DNA of 11,299 nt from the NCBI GenBank assembly GCA_019419895.1, contig JAHZIE010000063.1, positions 1,960 to 13,258 on the forward strand, written 5' to 3'. Source of the stretch: Clostridiales bacterium. GTDB lineage: Bacteria > Bacillota > Clostridia > Oscillospirales > Acutalibacteraceae. Shown here piece by piece: positions 7,124 through 11,299 of the stretch. The position numbers were made by a program, and so were the translations under genes. The notes below the pieces were generated by a model. The model made no database searches. It was not told the origin of the DNA and saw only the letters and a program-made list of their open reading frames with translations. How positions within the stretch are numbered: the first letter of the stretch is position 1; the number at the start of each line of letters is the position of its first letter.

Positions 7124-7183
7124 AGCTGATACAAACGCCTCCGCAACGTCGGGCATTTTATATTCAAAAAGCTCCCGCCTGAA

Positions 7184-8263
7184 TTAATAATCCGCCTGTT
7201 CGTTCTGCAGTTTTTCTGCCCGATCCGCCGTAATCAGGGCGTCAATAATCTCATCCAGGCTACCATTGAGAACGTCCTCAAACCGGAAGGTGGTCAGCCC
7301 GATGCGGTGATCGGTAATTCTGCTCTGCGGGTAATTATAGGTTCTGATTCTCTCGGAACGGTCGCCGCTTCCCACCTGAGACTTTCGCTCGGAAGCAATT
7401 TCCTGTTCCTGCTTCTGTCTTTTTTCCTCGTACAGGCGGGAACGCAGAATGGTCAGCGCCCGATCCTTATTTTTATATTGGCTTCTTTCATCCTGACATT
7501 CCACCACTGTCCCTGTAGGCAGGTGGGTCACACGGATGGCGGAAGAGGTCTTGTTAATATGCTGGCCTCCCGCTCCGCTGGAACGGAAGGTATCAATTTT
7601 GAGATCTTTGGGATCCAGTTCAAACTCCACCTCTTCGGCCTCCGGCAGAACCGCCACAGTCACCGTGGAGGTGTGAATTCTTCCCTGGGTTTCTGTCTCC
7701 GGAACCCTCTGGACACGGTGGACGCCGCTCTCATATTTCAGCCGGGAATAAGCGCCGGCACCCTCGATCATAAAGCTGACTTCCTTAAATCCTCCCAGCT
7801 CTGTCTCGTTGGCATTCATAATTTCCGTTTTCCATCCCTTGGAATCGGCATACATGGAATACATACGGAAGAGCACCGCGGCAAAAAGAGCGGCCTCTTC
7901 CCCTCCGGCACCTCCCCTGATCTCCACAATGACATTCTTGTCATCGTTGGGATCTTTTGGAAGAAGGAGAATTTTCAGTTCTTCAGAGATAGACTCAATC
8001 TTTGATTTTGCCTCCTCAAGCTCCTGTTCCACCATTTCCTTAAAATCTTTGTCAAGGCCCCCCTCCTCCAGCATCTGCCTGGCTTCCTCCATAGCGTTTT
8101 TCTGCTCTTTATATTCCTTATATTTTTCCGCGATGGGGGTCAGGCTGGTGTATTCCTTCATAATCGCGGCATACTCTTCCGGATCCGACGTCACCGAAGG
8201 ATCATAAAGCTTTTCCGAAAGCTGGCTGTATCTGTCTTCCATCCCCTGTAATTTATCAAACAT
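7184..8263 (-). CDS. prfA: peptide chain release factor 1 (RF1)
   Basis: RF1 recognises UAA and UAG stop codons in the ribosomal A site and triggers release of the finished peptide. In the numbering from the upstream in-frame ATG at 8266, the GGQ motif lies at 233-235 (SSGAGGQHINKTSSAIRVTH). The codon-recognition tripeptide sits at 189-191 as PET (RVQRVPETETQGRIH), matching the RF1 P-x-T pattern and not the RF2 SPF. An acidic N-terminal coiled-coil domain (1-105) and the conserved RGGAGGEEAALFA complete the protein. The second of two adjacent ATG codons (8263) is chosen because CAGGA is then 7 bases away; the first would leave 4. The length (359) is usual. The methyltransferase gene prmC, which often accompanies prfA, is not in this operon. 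Confidence 0.97.
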   Translation of the reverse strand: MFDKLQGMEDRYSQLSEKLYDPSVTSDPEEYAAIMKEYTSLTPIAEKYKEYKEQKNAMEEARQMLEEGGLDKDFKEMVEQELEEAKSKIESISEELKILLLPKDPNDDKNVIVEIRGGAGGEEAALFAAVLFRMYSMYADSKGWKTEIMNANETELGGFKEVSFMIEGAGAYSRLKYESGVHRVQRVPETETQGRIHTSTVTVAVLPEAEEVEFELDPKDLKIDTFRSSGAGGQHINKTSSAIRVTHLPTGTVVECQDERSQYKNKDRALTILRSRLYEEKRQKQEQEIASERKSQVGSGDRSERIRTYNYPQSRITDHRIGLTTFRFEDVLNGSLDEIIDALITADRAEKLQNEQADY

Positions 8264-8321
8264 CATTCATTCCTGCCTTATTCACAAAATTAGGACGCAA
8301 TCAAGCAATTTATTCAGGCAG

Positions 8322-8525
8322 CTATGGGTTTTCCTCTTCCGGGCGGGTGATCTTTTTTATATTTTTTTCGATTTTTACCCTGGGCGCCATAATCTCATGG
8401 CCGCAGGAGACACAGCGGAGCCTGAAATCCATCCCCGAGCGAAGTACCAAAAATTGCCTGCCGCCGCAGGGATGTGGCTTTTTCATATCGAGAATATCTC
8501 CAACCCTAACATCCATCGAAATCAT
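8322..8525 (-). CDS. DUF951 family small protein
   Basis: This is a 67-residue cytoplasmic protein of the DUF951 family (YyzM-like in Bacillus), whose function is not established. The family core is clear: VGDILDMKKPHPCGGRQFLVLR, then GMDFRLRCVSCGHEIMAPR and a basic tail with KIEKNIKKI. The cysteines in HPCGG and RCVSCGH could bind a metal or nucleic acid; this is inference. The start at 8525 (MISMDV) follows AAAGGA closely (3 bases); ATG 8516 (MDVRVG) is the alternative at 12 bases, and both agree with family length. It is the first gene of the prfA operon, 50-60 bases ahead of prfA, directly downstream of the promoter at 8582-8611. Confidence 0.88.
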   Translation of the reverse strand: MISMDVRVGDILDMKKPHPCGGRQFLVLRSGMDFRLRCVSCGHEIMAPRVKIEKNIKKITRPEEENP

Positions 8526-8843
8526 CTTTCCTTTCTCAGCCGTGCGAACCACGCAACAATCCGCCGCCGGTAATCTGTTATATTATACCATTTTCCCATA
8601 GGAATAAGCAACCCTCCCGCGTGCACGGGATAAAAATATCCATGGCAAAGCACAGGACAGTATGCCGCCGCGGAAATTTTATTTTTTCCGAAAAATTTTT
8701 GTCCTTCCTTTTGGGAATATCACTCCCCCCGGTCGCATATTAATTTTTCAGGATATCACAGTTCGTCAGGAGACTCCTCTGCCGGATAAGGGTGGAAAAG
8801 GACGTGGACCGGACTTTATAAATTGAAAGGCGTGACAATAAAA
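8526..8843. other. divergent intergenic region
   Basis: Besides the minus-strand promoter at 8582-8611, this 318-base gap holds two inverted repeats: TCCCG 8615-8619 with CGGGA 8626-8630, and an A/T-rich repeat with CGGAAA and TTTCCG arms near 8671-8690. No plus-strand promoter for the S1-repeat gene could be identified with acceptable spacing; TATTAA at 8738-8743 and TATAAA at 8816-8821 are the nearest -10-like hexamers, both without a good -35. No coding region or known riboswitch was recognised. Confidence 0.5.
8582..8611 (-). promoter_or_regulatory. housekeeping-type promoter of the DUF951-prfA operon
   Basis: Reading the minus strand, a -35 TTGCTT (8611-8606) is followed by an 18-base spacer and a perfect -10 TATAAT (8587-8582). 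The spacer ends in TGG, giving the extended TGn element. The start of transcription would fall near 8575, about 50 bases before the DUF951 start codon. No other good promoter is seen before the downstream genes, which are all spaced by less than 65 bases, so this promoter probably drives all six. Confidence 0.8.
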
Positions 8844-9785
8844 ATGACAGAATTCAGACCTGAGGGAAAATTAATCGACACCGCGGAGAATAGAGCGGCA
8901 TTCAAAAGCGCGGCGGCGTTGACCGACGCCTTCCGTGAAAGGCGTATTCTGGAAGCCAGGGCAGTTGTCTGCGACAGCGCCCATAACCTGATTGTGGATC
9001 TCGGCTGCATGAAGGGTATTATTCCACGCGAGGAGGGGGCTTTGGGAATCGCGGAGGGCACTGTAAAGGATATCGCCATGATCTCCCGTGTCAATAAGCC
9101 GGTCTGCTTTTACATCACCGGCTTTTCCAGCCAAAACGGAAGGCCCTGTGCTATCCTTTCCCGCCGGCAGGCACAGCAGGCCTGTTATGCTCAGTACCTT
9201 TCCGCCCTGCGACCCGGGGATATTATCGACGCAAGGATCACTCATCTGGAGCCCTTCGGAGCCTTCGCTGACATTGGCTGCGGCATTCCATCCCTAATCC
9301 CCATCGATTCCATCTCCATCTCCAGAATTGATCATCCCCGCGAACGTTTTTCTCCTGGAATGGATATCCGGGCCGTGGTCAAAACTACGGATGAAAACGG
9401 GAGGATCTGCCTGACACACAAGGAGCTGCTGGGTACCTGGGAAGAGAACACCTCCCTTTTCGCTATGGGGGAAACAGTAGCCGGCATTGTCCGATCTGTG
9501 GAGGAATATGGCATTTTTGTTGAACTGGCTCCGAACCTTGCCGGGCTGGCGGAACCCAAAGAGGGGGTTTTGCCGGGGCAGCAGGCCAGCGTCTACATAA
9601 AAAATATGATACCCGAAAAAATGAAAATTAAGCTGATTATCATTGATACCTTCCAATACGACTACACCCCGGCGCCACCCAAATATTTTGAAACCGGCAG
9701 TCACATCGATCGGTTCGTTTATTCTCCGGCCTGCGCGGGGAGAGTACTGGAAACCGTCTTCACTTCAGATTCTTCCGATATATAA
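8844..9785 (+). CDS. S1 repeat RNA-binding protein
   Basis: This 313-residue soluble protein carries three S1-like OB-fold repeats, a fold that binds single-stranded RNA. Repeat 1 (about 35-107) is divergent (ARAVVCDSAHNLIVDLGCMK). Repeat 2 (about 122-198) is canonical (GDIIDARITHLEPFGAFADI, then ERFSPG and ICLTHKELLG). Repeat 3 (about 208-270) shows GETVAGIVRSVEEYGIFVEL and ends with KMKIKLIIID. It resembles the short Clostridia proteins annotated as S1-domain or ribosomal S1-like proteins, but it is too short to be a standard S1. Whether it joins the ribosome is not known. The ATG at 8844 is chosen as the first ATG, with AAAGG 13 bases upstream; an in-frame GTG at 8832 and TTG at 8823 lack proper spacing. 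It is followed directly by a hairpin terminator and is probably a single-gene unit. Confidence 0.85.
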   Translation: MTEFRPEGKLIDTAENRAAFKSAAALTDAFRERRILEARAVVCDSAHNLIVDLGCMKGIIPREEGALGIAEGTVKDIAMISRVNKPVCFYITGFSSQNGRPCAILSRRQAQQACYAQYLSALRPGDIIDARITHLEPFGAFADIGCGIPSLIPIDSISISRIDHPRERFSPGMDIRAVVKTTDENGRICLTHKELLGTWEENTSLFAMGETVAGIVRSVEEYGIFVELAPNLAGLAEPKEGVLPGQQASVYIKNMIPEKMKIKLIIIDTFQYDYTPAPPKYFETGSHIDRFVYSPACAGRVLETVFTSDSSDI

Positions 9786-9789
9786 TAAT

Positions 9790-9835
9790 GGCCCGCAATT
9801 CTGGGAAATTCCAGATTGCGGGCCGCTGTCTTTTC
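9790..9835 (+). terminator. hairpin terminator after the S1-repeat gene
   Basis: A G+C-rich stem pairs 9790-9804 with 9811-9824, with one bulged T and a six-base loop (GAAATT). A moderately T-rich tail follows (TGTCTTTTCC). It starts four bases after the stop codon of the S1-repeat gene. The stem is strong but the U tract is interrupted, so some read-through into the YtvI-like gene is possible. Confidence 0.7.
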
Positions 9836-9959
9836 CCAGTTTGGAGGAGCCTGCTTGACGCAAGAGACTCATGCCGCCTGTCCATCAAGATTCTCATTAA
9901 GGATGCATCCAGATCAAGCAGAATTCTCTCCCATGAAATAAAAAAGAGAGGGCACGTCC

Positions 9960-11057
9960 ATGGAATTAAATACTCGCAAAGCCGCAAGGCAAAAAAAGAA
10001 GGACTTCATCCTGACTATCTGCTATCTGCTTTCTATCGGCGCTCTGGTATATTTCTTTCTCAGGTACGCGGTCTCATGGCTTTTTCCTTTTCTTTTCGGA
10101 TTCGCCGTCGCTACCCTTCTCCGGCCCGCGGCCCGCTGGATCTCAAGGATCACCCGTATCCAGCATAAAGGAATCTTTCTATTCGTCATCGCTCTTTTTT
10201 ATGCCGCTATTCTTCTTTTCCTTTGGTTGGCATTAGGCTTTTTCATCGGACAGATAGAGGAGTTTCTCCGCGCGCTCCCAACCCTTTATCAAAAAGATAT
10301 CGCCCCCGCGTTGGAACAACTAAAGGACTGGCTGTTCCATATTGTCCAGAAGCTGTCCCCCGGCATGGCGGACACTGTTTCCGAAGGGCTGAAATCGGCC
10401 TTTTCTTCCCTTGGCTCCACTCTGAGCAGGCTCTCCGGTTCCGTTGTTATAAGCGCCACTGGCTTTGCGGCCAAACTTCCCTTTTATCTGCTGACGCTGA
10501 TCTTTTCCATTGTATGTTCCATTTTAATCAGTCTCGATTATCAAAATATCCTTTCCTTCTTCAAAAAACAGCTGCCTCCTCCTCTGAAAGCTGTCTGCCG
10601 GGAAACCCTGCTCTTTTTGAAGGGAAGCCTTTTGAAAATCTTAAAAGCTTACGGCCTGATTTTGGCCATCACCTTTTTCGAGCTGCTCACCGGGTTTCTC
10701 CTTTTGGGTATTTCCTACGCCCTTCCTCTGGCGGCTCTTGTAGCCCTGCTCGATATTCTTCCCTTTCTCGGCACCGGAATAATTCTGATTCCATGGGGGT
10801 TCTTTTCTATCATAGGAGGGAATCAGCCCCTTGGGGCGGGGCTTTTAATTCTCTATCTCATCATTGCCCTTATCCGGAACCTTTTGGAACCACGTCTTGT
10901 TGGGGATCAGATCGGTCTGCATCCTGTCCTGACCATCACCGCCATGTACGCCGGGATGAAAATTTTAGGTTTCGCGGGATTTTTTCTTGCCCCTCTGGCG
11001 GTTATTATTGTACAGTTTCTCAACCAGCGGGGGAAAATACACCTTTACAGGGAATGA
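9960..11057 (+). CDS. ytvI: YtvI-like permease, AI-2E transporter family
   Basis: This 365-residue integral membrane protein belongs to the AI-2E (PerM-like) transporter superfamily. It is closest to the sporulation-associated YtvI group. Hydrophobic segments are seen near 17-35, 39-58, 68-97, 170-195, 228-256, 258-280, 290-306 and 325-350, with a soluble helical region (98-165) after the third. The superfamily hallmark near the C-terminus is visible as LLDILPFLGTGIILIPWGFF and IRNLLEPRLVGDQIGLHP. The N-terminus is basic (TRKAARQKKK), fitting an inside orientation. ATG 9960 follows GAGAGGG with 7 bases spacing. Known members of the superfamily export a signal molecule or sodium/protons; YtvI's substrate is not known and its link to sporulation rests on family annotation. 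No clear promoter was identified in the gap after the preceding terminator. Confidence 0.88.
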   Translation: MELNTRKAARQKKKDFILTICYLLSIGALVYFFLRYAVSWLFPFLFGFAVATLLRPAARWISRITRIQHKGIFLFVIALFYAAILLFLWLALGFFIGQIEEFLRALPTLYQKDIAPALEQLKDWLFHIVQKLSPGMADTVSEGLKSAFSSLGSTLSRLSGSVVISATGFAAKLPFYLLTLIFSIVCSILISLDYQNILSFFKKQLPPPLKAVCRETLLFLKGSLLKILKAYGLILAITFFELLTGFLLLGISYALPLAALVALLDILPFLGTGIILIPWGFFSIIGGNQPLGAGLLILYLIIALIRNLLEPRLVGDQIGLHPVLTITAMYAGMKILGFAGFFLAPLAVIIVQFLNQRGKIHLYRE

Positions 11058-11202
11058 ACGCTCATTCTATCTATTTCTGAAATCATATTTGCTCAATAAC
11101 ATAAAACTTATTATATATTCCTATTTTATATTAACAGCTACTTGTATGAATTTTAGAATTGTTTTGATTTTATGCTGAAATTATTTTTTATTTTGATATT
11201 AT
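11058..11202. other. A+T-rich spacer after the YtvI-like gene
   Basis: This stretch has many stops in all frames and no recognisable gene or convincing terminator stem. By direct count, 20 of the 120 bases from 11101 to 11220 are G or C (about 17%), far below the surrounding genes. Confidence 0.6.
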
Positions 11203-11299
11203 TTAGTAGGAAGATAATTTCTTAGATGTCTTACGCCGGATAGTATGTCCCCCAGGCGCACGACAGGTCGGAGCGCATGGCTAAGTACGGCTGATGTTA
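11203..11299 (-). CDS. possible C-terminal end of an unidentified protein
   Basis: A minus-strand frame is open from the window edge for 31 codons to a TAA at 11205-11203. It ends in residues such as ALRPVVRLGDILSGVRHLRN. The last 79 bases are 44 G+C, about 56%, like the coding parts of the window, which favours a gene here. A competing plus-strand frame starts at ATG 11245 (MSPRRTTGRSAW) and is open to the edge. No family was recognised for either, and the stretch is too short to decide. Confidence 0.2.

Noticed and set aside
7307..8005. Plus-strand open frame of 232 codons
   Set aside because: It is antisense to prfA, whose GGQ and PET motifs prove the minus-strand reading.
10223..11080. 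Second plus-strand open frame of 285 codons
   Set aside because: It is an out-of-frame shadow of the YtvI-like gene; its composition (rich in R, S, P, H) is not that of a folded protein.
1..11299. tRNA, rRNA, CRISPR array or insertion sequence
   Set aside because: No cloverleaf-like sequence, rRNA motif, regular spaced repeats or transposase was seen on either strand.

Overview
The window looks like a chromosomal segment of an anaerobic, spore-forming Clostridia species, possibly of the Lachnospiraceae. The evidence is Firmicutes-type gene families: YtaF and YtvI sporulation-associated membrane proteins, a CpXC protein, DUF951, and an S1-repeat protein. Strong purine-rich ribosome binding sites and TATAAT-type promoters fit this. 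No plasmid, phage or CRISPR module is visible. The species cannot be named from the sequence alone.

Layout. The left edge (1-497, minus) is the N-terminal part of a P-type calcium-type ATPase. It is divergent from a YtaF-like membrane protein (702-1385, plus). A CpXC zinc-ribbon-like protein follows (1631-2290, plus) with its own extended -10 promoter. Next is a broken GNAT acetyltransferase (2319-2811, plus) with one frameshift and two in-frame stops. Positions 2812-3344 hold no convincing gene but several short hairpins, and end at a strong bidirectional terminator (3345-3389).

The centre is one minus-strand operon of six genes starting from a clear promoter at 8582-8611. The order is DUF951 protein, prfA (RF1), Sua5/YwlC threonylcarbamoyl-AMP synthase, coaE, an SLT-type lytic transglycosylase, and an M18 aminopeptidase. 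It ends at the 3345-3389 hairpin. The first genes serve translation fidelity (termination, the t6A tRNA modification). The rest serve coenzyme A synthesis, peptidoglycan turnover and peptide degradation.

To the right are two plus-strand genes: an S1-repeat RNA-binding protein (8844-9785) with its own terminator hairpin, and a YtvI/AI-2E-type permease (9960-11057). Beyond that, composition falls to about 17% G+C (11101-11220) and then jumps to about 56% in the last 79 bases. This suggests another gene or element starts at the edge.

The most notable point is the coaE-transglycosylase junction. The transglycosylase frame has no ATG, GTG or TTG in front of its membrane segment. It lies in the -1 frame of coaE, and coaE ends with the heptamer G GGG GGA just before its stop codon. 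Either an AUA start codon, a -1 frameshift fusion, or a lost start codon has to explain this. The second point is the 530-base gene-free region with several potential RNA stems next to the dead acetyltransferase.
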